A DNA stretch of 64,000 bases, from positions 1,055,010 through 1,119,009 of the forward strand of contig CP051235.1 of NCBI GenBank assembly GCA_017794705.1, given 5' to 3'. Origin of the DNA: Devosia sp. (lineage in GTDB: Bacteria; Pseudomonadota; Alphaproteobacteria; Rhizobiales; Devosiaceae). Made by a program: the position numbers and the translations under genes. A model generated the notes under the pieces. The model was not told where the DNA came from and ran no database searches. It saw only the letters and a program-made list of their open reading frames with translations. Below, piece by piece: positions 55,290-64,000 of the stretch. The first letter of the stretch is position 1. Each line of letters opens with the position of its first letter.

Positions 55290-55318
55290 TTGACACCTTA
55301 CGGGCCTCTCACTATGGT
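55290..55318 (+). promoter_or_regulatory. Sigma-70-type promoter of the atp operon
   Basis: TTGACA (55290-55295), 17-base spacer, TATGGT (55313-55318), a near-consensus vegetative promoter. It lies about 60 bases upstream of atpI and after smc. A leading AT-rich segment (TATCTTATATATTTCAGATAG, near 55250-55270) may act as an UP element. Confidence 0.7.
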
Positions 55319-55378
55319 GCGCGCGACTTTGGGGGGTATTCCTGAAGCCAAAAACCACTGGTTTGCGCGGTGTTTGTG

Positions 55379-55762
55379 ATGGCTGATTCCAACGACAGGC
55401 AGCAGTCGCCAAACATGGGCAGACCGGAAACCGGCGACCTGGCGGCCAAGCTTGGCCGGATCAGGAAAGACCGGGAAGCGGGTCAGGCCATTCAGGCGTT
55501 GCGCCAGAATGAAATGACCGGAGCCGGACGAGCGTTCCGGCTGGCCTCGGAGTTCGTGGCGGCGGTGATCGTCGGCGTGGCTCTGGGACTGGCGCTGGAT
55601 GCTGTGTTCGGTACGCGGCCGATCCTGATGATCGTGCTGTTGCTCCTAGGGTTTGCGGCGGGGGTGCTCAATGTGGTGCGGGCGGCAGCCGAAATGAATG
55701 CCAGCGCGCCGCAACCGAATCCGGACGATCTGGTGCCGGTTGACGACGATGATGACGACTAG
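55379..55762 (+). CDS. atpI: ATP synthase protein I
   Basis: A 127-residue AtpI, which helps assemble the c-ring of F1Fo ATP synthase. The first 50 residues are polar; two transmembrane helices follow at about 57-77 and 84-104. The tail ends in a run of aspartates (VPVDDDDDD). ATG at 55379 was chosen over GTG at 55370. It leads the operon atpI-B-E-F'-F. Confidence 0.85.
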   Translation: MADSNDRQQSPNMGRPETGDLAAKLGRIRKDREAGQAIQALRQNEMTGAGRAFRLASEFVAAVIVGVALGLALDAVFGTRPILMIVLLLLGFAAGVLNVVRAAAEMNASAPQPNPDDLVPVDDDDDD

Positions 55763-55772
55763 GGGCTAAGGC

Positions 55773-56546
55773 GTGGCTGGTACAGATCCAATCCATCAGT
55801 TCAACATCTACGAACTCTTTTCCTTTGGCTCCGTCGGGGGCACCGAAGAGGGCGGCGGCTTTGAGCTTGCCTTCACCAATTCGGCCCTGTTCATGGTCCT
55901 CGCTGTCGGCCTGATCGCCAGCTATCTTATCCTGTCGACGCGCGGCCGGGGATTAGTGCCCTCGCGCCTGCAGCTCGTTTCGGAAATGAGTTATGAATTC
56001 ATAGCGAACATGGTCCGAAACTCGGCGGGCACGGAGGGCATGAAGTTCTTCCCGTTCGTGTTCTCGCTGTTCAGCTTCATCCTGATCGTCAACATGCTGG
56101 GCATGTTCCCCTATTTCTTCACGGTGACCACGCACTTCATCATCTGCGCGGCGCTGGCCCTGCTGGTGATCGGCATTGTCATCGTCTACGGCGTGATGCG
56201 GAACGGCTTCGGGTTCCTGAAACTGTTCGTGCCGTCAGGCATTCCGCTGCCGGTTCTGTTCATCGTGGTGCCGATCGAAGTTCTGTCTTTCCTGTCGCGG
56301 CCGCTGAGCCTCAGCCTGCGTCTGTTCGGCAACATGCTGGCCGGTCACATCGTGCTGAAAGTGTTCGCGGGCTTTGTGGTGTCGCTGTCCTCGCTCGGGT
56401 TTTTCGGCATTGTCGGCGCCATCCTGCCGCTGGGCATGACCATCGCCCTGACGGGTCTCGAATTCCTGGTGGCCGGGCTTCAGGCCTTTGTGTTCACCAT
56501 TCTGACTTGCGTCTATCTGAATGACGCCATCCATCCGGGACACTGA
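55773..56546 (+). CDS. atpB: ATP synthase subunit a
   Basis: A 257-residue membrane subunit of Fo with five to six helices, forming the proton half-channels against the c-ring. The essential arginine lies in [14 protein letters not shown] near 178-191. [11 protein letters not shown] and [15 protein letters not shown] are further family blocks. The start is GTG at 55773 with AGGGG before it. Located between atpI and atpE as in other Alphaproteobacteria. Confidence 0.96.
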   Translation: MAGTDPIHQFNIYELFSFGSVGGTEEGGGFELAFTNSALFMVLAVGLIASYLILSTRGRGLVPSRLQLVSEMSYEFIANMVRNSAGTEGMKFFPFVFSLFSFILIVNMLGMFPYFFTVTTHFIICAALALLVIGIVIVYGVMRNGFGFLKLFVPSGIPLPVLFIVVPIEVLSFLSRPLSLSLRLFGNMLAGHIVLKVFAGFVVSLSSLGFFGIVGAILPLGMTIALTGLEFLVAGLQAFVFTILTCVYLNDAIHPGH

Positions 56547-56609
56547 TTGATCAGCGTTCGGACCACCTTCATCCTCACTCAAACTTACTGATCCCAAGGG
56601 AGACTAAAA

Positions 56610-56837
56610 ATGGAAGTAGATGCAGCGAAAATGATCGGTGCAGGCATTGCATGTATCGGCATGGGCGGCGCCGGCGTCGGCGTGGGCATCATTTTCGGCA
56701 ACTACCTGTCGGGCGCACTGCGCAATCCGGCCGCAGCTGCCAGCCAGTTCACGAACCTGATCTTCGGCTTTGCCGTGACGGAAGCTCTGGGCATCTTCTC
56801 GCTGCTCGTGGCCCTGTTGCTGCTGTTCGTGCTGTAA
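56610..56837 (+). CDS. atpE: ATP synthase subunit c
   Basis: A 75-residue hairpin of two helices that forms the rotating c-ring. The proton-carrying acid is Glu58 in [10 protein letters not shown], and the polar loop has [15 protein letters not shown] seven bases upstream is a strong ribosome site, as expected for the most abundant Fo subunit. Confidence 0.97.
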   Translation: MEVDAAKMIGAGIACIGMGGAGVGVGIIFGNYLSGALRNPAAAASQFTNLIFGFAVTEALGIFSLLVALLLLFVL

Positions 56838-56945
56838 GCAGCGAACAACCACATTCGTCGTGGCGGGGAGCGGCAGGCCTGGCGGTCCAACCTCCCCTTC
56901 ACAGTCCGGCAATCCGGACATATCTGAGCGAACGGGGTAACCGAA

Positions 56946-57584
56946 ATGGCGGGTGAAACCGGCACCACAATCATCGTGGCACAGGCAGAAGTTCACGCGG
57001 AAGGCGAAGGCCAGGTCGTGATCGAGGGTGCTGACGAGCATGCGGTCGACGAGACCCATGCGAGCACGGAAGCACATGGCGGCGAAGAACATTCCGATGT
57101 CTTTCCGCCCTTCGATACGTCGACCTTCGGCCCGCAGCTGTTCTGGCTGGCGCTGACGTTCGGCGTTCTCTACCTGTTGATGTCGCGCATAGCCCTGCCG
57201 CGCATCGGCGAGATCCTGGAAGTCCGGCGCGACCGGATCGAGGGCGATCTGGCCGAAGCGGAACGGTTGCGTCACCAGACCGACGAAGCCATCGAGGCCT
57301 ACGAGAGCGAATTGGCTGCCGCGCGCCAGAAGGCGCATGGGCTGGCCGAGGAAACCCGCGAGCAGATCAAGGCCGACGTCGCCGCCAAGCGCGCGGAAGT
57401 TGAAGGCGAACTTGGCGAGAAGGTTGCGGCCGCTGAAAGCCGTATCCAGCAGACCAAGGATGCCGCACTTGCCAGCGTCGACGAAATCGCCGCCGAGACG
57501 GCGGTCGCGCTGGTCGGCCAGATTTCGGGCAGCGTCACCGACAAGGCCGCCCGCGATGCGGTGGCCAAAGTGGTGAAAGGTTAA
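56946..57584 (+). CDS. atpF': ATP synthase subunit b' (second b-type subunit)
   Basis: A 212-residue peripheral-stalk subunit. An unusually long polar, His/Glu-rich N terminus (about 1-60) precedes the membrane helix at about 63-82 (LFWLALTFGVLYLLM), then a long helical Ala/Glu/Arg-rich stalk. This is the b' subunit of the bb' heterodimer found in Alphaproteobacteria and phototrophs. Also called atpG in some annotations. It precedes atpF by four bases. Confidence 0.93.
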   Translation: MAGETGTTIIVAQAEVHAEGEGQVVIEGADEHAVDETHASTEAHGGEEHSDVFPPFDTSTFGPQLFWLALTFGVLYLLMSRIALPRIGEILEVRRDRIEGDLAEAERLRHQTDEAIEAYESELAAARQKAHGLAEETREQIKADVAAKRAEVEGELGEKVAAAESRIQQTKDAALASVDEIAAETAVALVGQISGSVTDKAARDAVAKVVKG

Positions 57585-57588
57585 GCCA

Positions 57589-58071
57589 ATGGAACTGGAC
57601 AATTCATTCTGGGCCCTGGTTGGCCTGATCGCCTTCATCGGGCTGATCATCTACATGAAGGTTCCGCAGGCCCTGACCGGCATGCTTGACGGACGCATCG
57701 AAAAGATCCAAAGGGACCTCGACGAAGCCAAGCAGCTGCGTGAAGAGGCGCAGGCCCTGCTCGCTGAATATGAGCGCAAGCGCAAGGCAGCGGAGACCGA
57801 GGCCGAGGAAATCATCACCGCGGCCCGCGAAGAAGCCGACCGGATGGCCGAGGAAGCCAAGGCCTCGATCGAGGAAATGGTGACCCGGCGCACCAAGGCG
57901 GTTGAAGAAAAAATCGCCCAGGCCGAGGCCCAGGCCGTCGCCGAAGTGCGCGCGCGTTCCGCCGATGTCGCTGTGGAAGCGGCCCGGCTGTTGCTGAGTG
58001 AACAGGTCAAAAAGAGCGGCGACGCGCTGGTCGACGAAGCCATCAAGGAAGTCGGCTCCCGGCTGAACTGA
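57589..58071 (+). CDS. atpF: ATP synthase subunit b
   Basis: A 160-residue peripheral-stalk subunit: a single membrane helix at about 5-23 (FWALVGLIAFIGLIIYM), then a charged helical stalk that pairs with b' and reaches the delta subunit. KVPQALTGMLDGRIEKIQ after the helix is typical. Last gene of the operon, closed by a strong terminator 29 bases downstream; the F1 genes lie elsewhere, as usual for this group. Confidence 0.95.
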   Translation: MELDNSFWALVGLIAFIGLIIYMKVPQALTGMLDGRIEKIQRDLDEAKQLREEAQALLAEYERKRKAAETEAEEIITAAREEADRMAEEAKASIEEMVTRRTKAVEEKIAQAEAQAVAEVRARSADVAVEAARLLLSEQVKKSGDALVDEAIKEVGSRLN

Positions 58072-58099
58072 GGTTTGCTATGGATTTGGATTTTTGAAG

Positions 58100-58126
58100 A
58101 GCGGGCGGAGACGCCCGCTTTTTTTG
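58100..58126 (+). terminator. Rho-independent terminator of the atp operon
   Basis: Perfect 8-bp stem AGCGGGCG/CGCCCGCT (58100-58107 and 58112-58119) with GAGA loop and a run of seven T. It lies 29 bases after the atpF stop. Confidence 0.93.
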
Positions 58127-58146
58127 TGGGTGCTTTTGTCTCGCTC

Positions 58147-58232
58147 TGTTTTGTCTCACGGTGCGCACCGCGCTGGCCATGACGGCTCTTGTTTTGTCTC
58201 ACGGGCCGCACCGCGCCGGCCATGACGGCTCT
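58147..58232. repeat. Tandem 43-bp direct repeat
   Basis: Two head-to-tail 43-base copies (58147-58189 and 58190-58232) share a TGTTTTGTCTCACGG start and a GGCCATGACGGCTCT end, differing at three positions. They lie between the atp terminator and the gcv genes. Within the same non-coding stretch (58127-58599) no coding sequence is supportable. Confidence 0.8.
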
Positions 58233-58372
58233 AAGACCGCGCCTATGTCCATCGCTGGCCCTCCGACAGGGCGGCGAAATTGTTCGCCGGGGTCCTCACA
58301 CGCTTTTCGCGGGATCGTCCCGTACCTCGCTGACGTTGAGATGGGCACTGCATCAACCCACGCTTCTGCGTC

Positions 58373-58576
58373 ACCCTCGGGCTTGACCCGAGGGTCCATG
58401 TTGAGCCTGCACTCCGGCACCGTCGCTCGTGTGATGCAACGAACCCCAATCGCGCTGCACCGCTGCATGGATACTCGGGTCAAGCCCGAGTATGACGCAG
58501 AAGTCGGGGCGGCTGGTGGTGACAACCTTACGGCACAAAGACGATTTGTCGTCCCGGGATCGAGTCCCGGGGCGAC
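58373..58576. repeat. Three dispersed intergenic palindromes (REP-like)
   Basis: ACCCTCGGG-cttga-CCCGAGGGT (58373-58395), ATACTCGGG-tcaag-CCCGAGTAT (58471-58493) and GTCCCGGGA-tcgag-TCCCGGGGC (58551-58573, with outer pairs to 58576) are short GC-rich hairpins with similar loops. Such 'CCCGAG/CTTGA' hairpins are frequent between genes in Alphaproteobacteria and behave like REP elements. They follow the atp terminator and lie downstream of gcvPB, so they may stabilise or end that mRNA. Confidence 0.75.
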
Positions 58577-58599
58577 ATGTGAGGTGTGCGACGGGTGCC

Positions 58600-60150
58600 C
58601 TACTCGGCGGCCTGCAAGGGTGTGGTTTCCGGCTCCCATTTCAGTTTGGGCTGGCGGGCGGCCTGGGTTTCGTCGAGGCGGCGGCGGGGGGCGGTCAGGG
58701 GGGCGGCGGTGAAGGCTTCCGCCTCGCCTGCTTTGGCCCTTGCCGCGAGGCCGAGCATGGTTTGGACGAAACGATCGAGGGTCTGTCTGGATTCACTTTC
58801 GGTCGGCTCGATGAGCATGGCGCCGTGGACCACCAGGGGGAAATACATGGTCATGGGGTGCAGGCCCTCATCGATCATGGCCTTGGCGAAATCGAGGGTG
58901 GAAACGCCCGTTCCCTTGAGGAAGGCGTCGTCGCAGAGGACCTCATGCATGCAGGGCTGGCTGTTGAACGGCATGGAGAAGGTGCCGCTCAATTGGGCCT
59001 TGATGTAGTTGGCGTTGAGCACCGCGTCCCGTGCTGCCTGGGCGAGCCCGTCAGCGCCGTGGGAGAGCATGTAGGTGAGCGCGCGGACGTACATGCCCAT
59101 CTGGCCGTGGAAGGCGGTGAGACGGCCCAGGGCCTCGCCGTCGGCGTGCTCGACCAGCTTGAGCGCATCGCCATCGCGGCGGATGAAGGGTACGGGTGCG
59201 AAGGGGGCCAGCGCTTCTGACAGGACCACCGGTCCGGAGCCCGGGCCGCCACCGCCATGGGGCGTCGAGAAGGTCTTGTGCAGGTTGATGTGCATGGCGT
59301 CGATGCCGAGATCGCCGGGACGGACCACGCCCATGATCGCGTTGAAGTTGGCACCGTCACAGTAGAAATAGGCCCCTGCCGCGTGCACTGCGTCGGCAAT
59401 GGCTTTCACTTCAGGCTCGAACAGGCCGCAAGTGTTGGGGTTGGTCAGCATGATGGCGGCGACATCCGGCCCAAGGGCCGCCTCGACCTCGGCGACACGG
59501 ACCGTTCCGTCTTCTGCCGCCGGGATGGAGCGGACCTGATAGCCGAGGAACGCGGCAGTGGCGGGATTGGTGCCGTGAGCGCTTTCGGGCACCAGCACGA
59601 TCTTGCGGTGGCTCTCGCCGTGCGCCTCGTGGGCGGCCTTGATGGCCATCATGCCGCAAAGCTCGCCGTGGGCGCCGGCCTTGGGCGACAGGGCGACGCC
59701 GGAAGTGTTGGTGAGCGTCATCAGCCAGTCGGCCAGCTGCTGCATGAGTTCGATGGCACCCTGCACAGTGGATTGCGGCTGCAGGGGATGAATGTCGGCA
59801 AAGCCGGGGAGCCGGGCCATTTTCTCGTTGAGGCGGGGATTGTGCTTCATCGTGCAGGAGCCGAGCGGATACATGCCGCTGTCGATGGAATAGTTCAGCC
59901 GCGACAGGCGCACATAGTGGCGCATGGCTTCAGGCTCGGTGAGGCCGGGCAGATCGAGCGGTGTCTTGCGGGCATGGCCACCAAGACGGCTGCCGGAGAT
60001 CTCGACGTCGGGAAGGTCGACGCCGGAATGGTCTGTGTCACCGATCTCGAAGAGCAGCGGTTCGTCGGGAAGCAAGGCGGCGTTCCCGGGAGAGGTGTTC
60101 GATACGGCGGAATCGGGGCTGGAAGGACGGCCCTGGCGGTTCATGCTCAT
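58600..60150 (-). CDS. gcvPB: Glycine dehydrogenase (decarboxylating) subunit 2
   Basis: The PLP-binding half of a split P protein of the glycine cleavage system. A 516-residue polypeptide with the PLP lysine in [19 protein letters not shown] (near 290). [34 protein letters not shown] and [11 protein letters not shown] are other landmarks. It works as a heterodimer with GcvPA, transferring the aminomethyl group to lipoyl-GcvH. Four-base overlap with gcvPA. Its 3' end is about 470 bases from atpF, across the palindromes. Confidence 0.95.
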   Translation of the reverse strand: MSMNRQGRPSSPDSAVSNTSPGNAALLPDEPLLFEIGDTDHSGVDLPDVEISGSRLGGHARKTPLDLPGLTEPEAMRHYVRLSRLNYSIDSGMYPLGSCTMKHNPRLNEKMARLPGFADIHPLQPQSTVQGAIELMQQLADWLMTLTNTSGVALSPKAGAHGELCGMMAIKAAHEAHGESHRKIVLVPESAHGTNPATAAFLGYQVRSIPAAEDGTVRVAEVEAALGPDVAAIMLTNPNTCGLFEPEVKAIADAVHAAGAYFYCDGANFNAIMGVVRPGDLGIDAMHINLHKTFSTPHGGGGPGSGPVVLSEALAPFAPVPFIRRDGDALKLVEHADGEALGRLTAFHGQMGMYVRALTYMLSHGADGLAQAARDAVLNANYIKAQLSGTFSMPFNSQPCMHEVLCDDAFLKGTGVSTLDFAKAMIDEGLHPMTMYFPLVVHGAMLIEPTESESRQTLDRFVQTMLGLAARAKAGEAEAFTAAPLTAPRRRLDETQAARQPKLKWEPETTPLQAAE

Positions 60151-61490
60151 GACAGGACCTCCGTCAGCGCGGCGACAAGGGAGGCGATATCGTCATCGGT
60201 GGTCAGTTCGGTGGCAGCCAGAACGATGAGGCCCGTAAGCGATGGATCATCGGGCCTGAGCCGGGAGACGGGCACTCCGGCAAGGATATTGCGGGCGGCC
60301 AGTTGATCGATCACGTCGGCGGCGGGCATGCCGATACGGATGGTCATTTCGTTGAAGAAGGTCTTGTTGAGCAGGGTGACGCCGGGCACCTTTTCGAGCG
60401 CGTCGGCAAGGGCCGAGGCACGCTGGTGGTTGAGCCGGGCCAGACGGCGGAGGCCTGCGTCACCCAGAAGGCTCATGTGGATGGAAAAGGCCAGCGCGCA
60501 AAGGCCGGAATTGGTGCAGATGTTTGAGGTGGCCTTTTCGCGGCGGATGTGCTGCTCGCGGGTGGAGAGCGTCAGAACGAAACCGCGCTGGCCCTCAGCA
60601 TCGACGGTTTCGCCGCAGACCCGGCCGGGCATCTGGCGGATGAACTGCTGACGGGTGGCGAGCAGGCCGACATAGGGCCCGCCGAAATTCAGCGCGTTGC
60701 CGATGGACTGGCCTTCGGCCACGACGATGTCTGCGCCGAGGGCACCGGGCGCTTCGATGAGGCCGAGGGAGATGATCTCGGTGACCACCACGATGAGCAG
60801 CGCGCCATGGGCGTGGGCGGCTTCAGCGAGGGTTTTGACGTCGCGCAGGTGGCCGTAGAAATCTGGGGTCTGGACGACGATGGCGGCGGTCTTGTCGTCG
60901 ATATGGTCGGCGATGTCGCCCTGCCCTTCCGGCGAGGCGGAAAGGTGAACGAGGTTTTCGCCGAGGCCCACATAGGTGTCGACCACATCGCGATATTGCG
61001 GGTGCAGGCCGCCGGAGATGATGATCTTTTCGCGGCGGGTCAGGCGGCGGGCCATGAGCACCGCCTCGGCGGTGGCGGTCGAGCCGTCATACATGGAAGC
61101 GTTGGCGACCTCCATGCCGGTCAGGTTGGCGACCTGGGTCTGGAACTCGAAGAGCATCTGCAGGGTGCCCTGGGAGATTTCGGGCTGGTAGGGCGTATAG
61201 GCGGTCAGCCATTCGGAGCGCTGGATCAGATGGTCAACTGTGGCAGGTACATGGTGGCGGTAGGCCCCTGCCCCGACAAAGAACGGACCGTCAGCGCCAG
61301 CGCGGTTCTTGCCCGCAAGCTTGCGCATATGGGCCTCGACGGCGAACTCGGGCTGGTGTGCCGGCAGGTCGAGGTGCTGGCGCAGCATCAGATCGGCGGG
61401 CACGGGGGCGAACAGATCGTCGATGGATCCGGCACCGATGACCGCGAGCATATCCTGACGGTCGGCATCGGAATGGGGCAGATAACGCAT
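60147..61490 (-). CDS. gcvPA: Glycine dehydrogenase (decarboxylating) subunit 1
   Basis: The 447-residue N-terminal half of split Gcv[20 protein letters not shown] at the start, [23 protein letters not shown] (in parts), [17 protein letters not shown], and [12 protein letters not shown] then [24 protein letters not shown] (in parts) match GcvPA. It lacks the PLP lysine, which is on subunit 2. It follows gcvH by 21 bases. Confidence 0.95.
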   Translation of the reverse strand: MRYLPHSDADRQDMLAVIGAGSIDDLFAPVPADLMLRQHLDLPAHQPEFAVEAHMRKLAGKNRAGADGPFFVGAGAYRHHVPATVDHLIQRSEWLTAYTPYQPEISQGTLQMLFEFQTQVANLTGMEVANASMYDGSTATAEAVLMARRLTRREKIIISGGLHPQYRDVVDTYVGLGENLVHLSASPEGQGDIADHIDDKTAAIVVQTPDFYGHLRDVKTLAEAAHAHGALLIVVVTEIISLGLIEAPGALGADIVVAEGQSIGNALNFGGPYVGLLATRQQFIRQMPGRVCGETVDAEGQRGFVLTLSTREQHIRREKATSNICTNSGLCALAFSIHMSLLGDAGLRRLARLNHQRASALADALEKVPGVTLLNKTFFNEMTIRIGMPAADVIDQLAARNILAGVPVSRLRPDDPSLTGLIVLAATELTTDDDIASLVAALTEVLS

Positions 61491-61511
61491 TGAGGGGCTT
61501 CCTGTTCGCGC

Positions 61512-61877
61512 TCAGGCGATGTGGGACTGGTAGGCGGCTTCGTCCATGAGGCCGGCGAGTGCTGATTCATCGTCAATGGTGACCTTGACCAGCCAGCCTT
61601 CGCCCATCGGGTCTGTGTTGATCAGGCCGGGATCACCGTTGAGAACCTCGTTGATCTCTGTGACGGTGCAATCGACGGGGGCATAGATTTCAGAGGCGGC
61701 CTTGACCGATTCCACGACGGCGATCTCGTCGCCTTTCTTGTAGGAATTGCCGACGGCGGGCAGTTCGACGAAGACGATGTCGCCGAGTTGTTCCTGGGCG
61801 TAGCTGGAAATGCCGACGGTGCCGTCGCTGCCGTTCTGGCGGACATATTCATGGTCTTCGGTATATTTCACGGTCAT
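61512..61877 (-). CDS. gcvH: Glycine cleavage system H protein
   Basis: A 121-residue lipoyl carrier that shuttles the aminomethyl group from P to T protein. The lipoylated lysine is Lys59 in [15 protein letters not shown]. Other pattern: [20 protein letters not shown] and [11 protein letters not shown]. It sits between gcvT and gcvPA with short gaps, completing the operon. Confidence 0.97.
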   Translation of the reverse strand: MTVKYTEDHEYVRQNGSDGTVGISSYAQEQLGDIVFVELPAVGNSYKKGDEIAVVESVKAASEIYAPVDCTVTEINEVLNGDPGLINTDPMGEGWLVKVTIDDESALAGLMDEAAYQSHIA

Positions 61878-61887
61878 GGATCAAGCC

Positions 61888-63048
61888 TCAGCTGATTTTG
61901 CGGTGGTAATTGTGGGGTACGAAGGGTGTTTCGGTGACTTCGGCGCGCTGGGTGCGGGTGCGCACCTTAACCCCGAGCACGGTGCCCGGCGTGTCATGGG
62001 TTGGGGGCACGAAACCGATGGCGATGGCGCGGCCGAGGCTGGGGGAAAAGCCGCCCGAGGTGACCACGCCGATGGTTTCGCCCTTGTCATCAACGATCTC
62101 GGCGCCTTCGCGGGCCGGGGCGCCCTCAACAAACAAGCCGACGCGCACGCGGGCCAGTTTGCCCTCGCGTTCTGAAAGGATGCGTTTGGCGCCGCGGAAA
62201 TCGGCAGCCTCACGGCGGCGTTTGGAGACGGCGAAACCCATGCCCGCCTCGATGGGGGAAATGGTTTCGTTGAGGTCATGGCCATAGAGCGGCAGGCCGG
62301 CTTCGAGCCGCAGACTGTCGCGGGCGCCCAGACCGACGGGTTTGACGCGGTCGTCGTCAAGGAGCGCAGCCCAGAACTGTTCGGCACTTAAGGCGGGGAC
62401 CAGAACTTCAAACCCGTCTTCGCCCGTATAGCCGGAGCGGGAGATGACAAGGGTGGCATCGTTCCAGTGGAAACGGGCGTAGGACATGAAATCGAGATCG
62501 GAAACGCCCGGGACCATGGCCTGCATCACGGCGGCAGCGGCTGGACCCTGCAGCGCGAGGAGCGCACCATCGTCGGCGCGGGTCAGCGTAGCGGCGGAGC
62601 CAAGCGCCTCGGCGATCATTTGGAAATCGGCGTCCTTGGTGCCGGCGTTGACGACGACATAGAGGGCCCCGGCCAGTTCCGGTTCGGCGGGGCGCGCAAT
62701 CATCAGGTCGTCGAGGATGCCGCCCTGCTCGTTGAGCAGCATGGTGTAGCGCAGGCGGCCGGGTTTCAGGCCCTGAAGGTCACCGCAGATCAGCGGTTCG
62801 ACAAGGGAAGCGACGGCGGCATGATCCTTTTCGGCATCGCCGGAAGATTGTTTGAGGCGGATGAAGGACGGGCCCATGTGCGAGACGTCGAACAGGCCGG
62901 CGTGTTCGCGGGTCCATTTGTGTTCGGTGACAATGCCGTCGGGATATTGCACCGGCAGTGCGTAGCCGGCGAAAGGCACCATACGGCCGCCCAAAGTCTC
63001 GTGCTGGCCGTTGAGGACCACGTGTTTCAGGTTTTCACTATCGGCCAT
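61888..63048 (-). CDS. gcvT: Aminomethyltransferase (glycine cleavage T protein)
   Basis: A 386-residue tetrahydrofolate-dependent enzyme that releases ammonia and makes methylene-THF. Landmarks: GGRMVPFAGYALPVQYP near 19, GLFDVSHMGP near 51, SRSGYTGEDGFEVLVP near 208, and LRLEAGLPLYGHDLNETISPIEAG (in parts) near 248. It is the first gene of gcvT-H-PA-PB; the tandem glycine riboswitch lies in its leader. It shares the GcvT fold with YgfZ at 18355. Confidence 0.96.
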   Translation of the reverse strand: MADSENLKHVVLNGQHETLGGRMVPFAGYALPVQYPDGIVTEHKWTREHAGLFDVSHMGPSFIRLKQSSGDAEKDHAAVASLVEPLICGDLQGLKPGRLRYTMLLNEQGGILDDLMIARPAEPELAGALYVVVNAGTKDADFQMIAEALGSAATLTRADDGALLALQGPAAAAVMQAMVPGVSDLDFMSYARFHWNDATLVISRSGYTGEDGFEVLVPALSAEQFWAALLDDDRVKPVGLGARDSLRLEAGLPLYGHDLNETISPIEAGMGFAVSKRRREAADFRGAKRILSEREGKLARVRVGLFVEGAPAREGAEIVDDKGETIGVVTSGGFSPSLGRAIAIGFVPPTHDTPGTVLGVKVRTRTQRAEVTETPFVPHNYHRKIS

Positions 63049-63076
63049 TCACATACCCCGGTGCCGGACGCAGACG

Positions 63077-63098
63077 TGAACCATCGAACGATGGTTCA
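63077..63098 (-). promoter_or_regulatory. Hairpin between glycine riboswitch and gcvT
   Basis: TGAACCATCG/CGATGGTTCA forms an almost perfect 22-base hairpin immediately after the second aptamer. It has no U-run and lies 29 bases before the gcvT ATG, so it may help couple glycine binding to ribosome access rather than terminate transcription. Confidence 0.5.
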
Positions 63099-63099
63099 A

Positions 63100-63295
63100 A
63101 CGCCCCCTCTGTCCGTCGACCTGAGAGATTCCCGGATGAGGCGGCTTGTGGCCTCAACGGTTACTCCTTCGGTGGGCACCGTCACCGCTGCCGCTTTCCA
63201 GAGTTCAGTATGAACGCGGTCCGGGGTGCCTGAGAGTTTCCGGGGCGGTTGCTCCTTCGGCGCCGGGCGCGATGGCCCGGACTCTCCCGCGTTCA
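63100..63295 (-). promoter_or_regulatory. Tandem glycine riboswitch
   Basis: Two aptamers in series on the minus strand. Aptamer 1 is closed by GAACGCGG/CCGCGTTC (63288-63295 with 63212-63219) and contains GCCGAAGGAGCAACCG and CTCTCAGGCA. Aptamer 2 (about 63100-63206) contains CACCGAAGGAGTAACCG, CTCTCAGG and GGACAGAGGGG. These are the hallmarks of the cooperative glycine riboswitch (gcvT motif). It should turn on the gcv operon when glycine is plentiful. TTGACC at 63325-63330 is a possible -35. Confidence 0.95.
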
Positions 63296-63342
63296 GGGGA
63301 ACAGTAGTGAATCTAGGGGGTTCCGGTCAATCGCCGGGTTGA

Positions 63343-63933
63343 TCAAGCCTGTGAATCAAATCCGACCCAGATGATGATGTTTTCGCCGCCCAGATAGGGG
63401 ATGGCGACATTTTCGACGATCTTGACGAATTCCTGCGACTGGGCCGGCGGATTGACGGTGGTCGGCAGTTCGTAGACCTGCGAGAAGACGGCGGTGCCAT
63501 CTCGTTCCACAGCAAAGCGCAGCGGCAGGTTCTGGGTGTTGGAATTGGACTTGGGTCCGAGCAGCAGACGGCCCTGCACGCCCATGTTCACCGTGATCAG
63601 ACCGTTGGAGACGATGCAATTGCGGGATTGGCTGTCGATGACGGCCTGGAACTGCAGCTGGCGCGGATTGATGTTGTTGTTTTCATAGGCGAAAATCGCT
63701 TCGGAGCCGGGCCGGACCTTGATTTCGGGACATTCGGTGGCGATGGCCGGCAAGGCGGAACTTTGCAGTTGGGTCATTTCGGCCTGCGAGGCGCTGGTAT
63801 CGGCCAACTGGCCGGCGGTGCTGCCATCGCCAAACATCGAACCCATGCCGCAGCCTGACAGAAATGCCGCGAGGCCAAGAGCCAAACCTGCTTTGGCGGC
63901 GGTGCCTGTCCATTTGTTCAGTGTCTGGTGCAT
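63343..63933 (-). CDS. Hypothetical lipoprotein
   Basis: A 196-residue protein with a lipoprotein signal: basic start, hydrophobic stretch, then LSGC with the lipid-bearing Cys at about 28. The mature part is predicted mostly beta, with two further cysteines in ATECPEI and SRNCIVS. It is Gly/Ser/Asn-rich and lacks any recognised catalytic motif. Function unknown. It stands upstream of the gcv riboswitch on the same strand but with its own likely promoter beyond 63934. Confidence 0.78.
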   Translation of the reverse strand: MHQTLNKWTGTAAKAGLALGLAAFLSGCGMGSMFGDGSTAGQLADTSASQAEMTQLQSSALPAIATECPEIKVRPGSEAIFAYENNNINPRQLQFQAVIDSQSRNCIVSNGLITVNMGVQGRLLLGPKSNSNTQNLPLRFAVERDGTAVFSQVYELPTTVNPPAQSQEFVKIVENVAIPYLGGENIIIWVGFDSQA

Positions 63934-64000
63934 GGCTTGATCCTCGTACTCGATACGCGTGCCGGGCTTAACCGGCCTGTTCCAATTGCTGCTGTTTCAA

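Noticed and set aside
58161-58712. 183-residue frame over the intergenic repeats
   Set aside because: Driven by the tandem 43-bp repeat and palindromes; no ribosome site and no family.

Overview
This 64 kb window is a chromosomal segment of an alphaproteobacterium, most likely order Hyphomicrobiales (Rhizobiales) and perhaps Devosia-like. The placement rests on a CcrM-type methyltransferase, CtrA-like TTAA boxes, a GTTC-N7-GTTC SOS box, a paired b'/b ATP synthase operon, a GcvPA/GcvPB split glycine dehydrogenase, and the order rnhB-ccrM-mutY-DUF721-dsbA-smc-atp. The DNA is GC-rich and almost fully coding. I found no prophage, insertion sequence or CRISPR array, and no clearly broken gene.

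Layout. 1-525 (minus strand): start of a solute-binding protein of the urea-carboxylase/guanidine type, preceded by a guanidine-I riboswitch and a sigma-54 promoter. 526-1250: gene-poor stretch, tRNA-Pro(CGG) and a terminator. 1.2-19.8 kb: housekeeping genes (bioY, an MBL hydrolase, DUF1499, M48 protease, YjgN, pdxH, a J-domain protein, Sua5/TsaC, an HDAC-like deacetylase, xseB, SCO, aroC, a histidine phosphatase, fabI, an FAD oxidase, SRAP, NUDIX, pyrC, YgfZ, an HD hydrolase). 19.9-29.3 kb: an orphan protein behind a CtrA-like box, a SleB-like hydrolase, a PPDK paralogue with an eroded ATP domain, ispH, GNAT, rnhA, LemA and a DUF2207 protein. 29.4-37.1 kb: glyS and glyQ, facing each other, flank a small accessory block (two VOC proteins, a phosphotriesterase-like hydrolase, an AraC regulator, a PhyH dioxygenase) and a tiny ArfA-like gene that carries an intrinsic terminator inside its coding sequence. 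37-46 kb: GNAT, S49 peptidase, tRNA methyltransferase, polyprenyl synthase, ispE, TPR protein, uracil-DNA glycosylase, MFS, moaB. 46.2-55.2 kb: genome-maintenance genes (SOS-boxed radical SAM protein, rnhB, ccrM, mutY, DciA-like protein, DsbA-like protein, smc). 55.3-58.1 kb: atpI-B-E-F'-F with a consensus-like promoter and a terminator. 58.1-58.6 kb: repeats. 58.6-63.3 kb: gcvT-gcvH-gcvPA-gcvPB under a tandem glycine riboswitch. 63.3-64 kb: a lipoprotein gene.

The most interesting signals are regulatory. First is the ArfA-like gene (35895-36098), whose internal terminator would produce a non-stop mRNA, the self-sensing trick known for ribosome-rescue factors. Second is the stacked sigma-54 promoter, guanidine aptamer and bistable hairpin at 317-525. 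Third is the LexA-type box before a SplB-like radical SAM gene. Fourth is the inverted-repeat array of TTAACCCT before ccrM. All assignments come from reading motifs; no database search was run.
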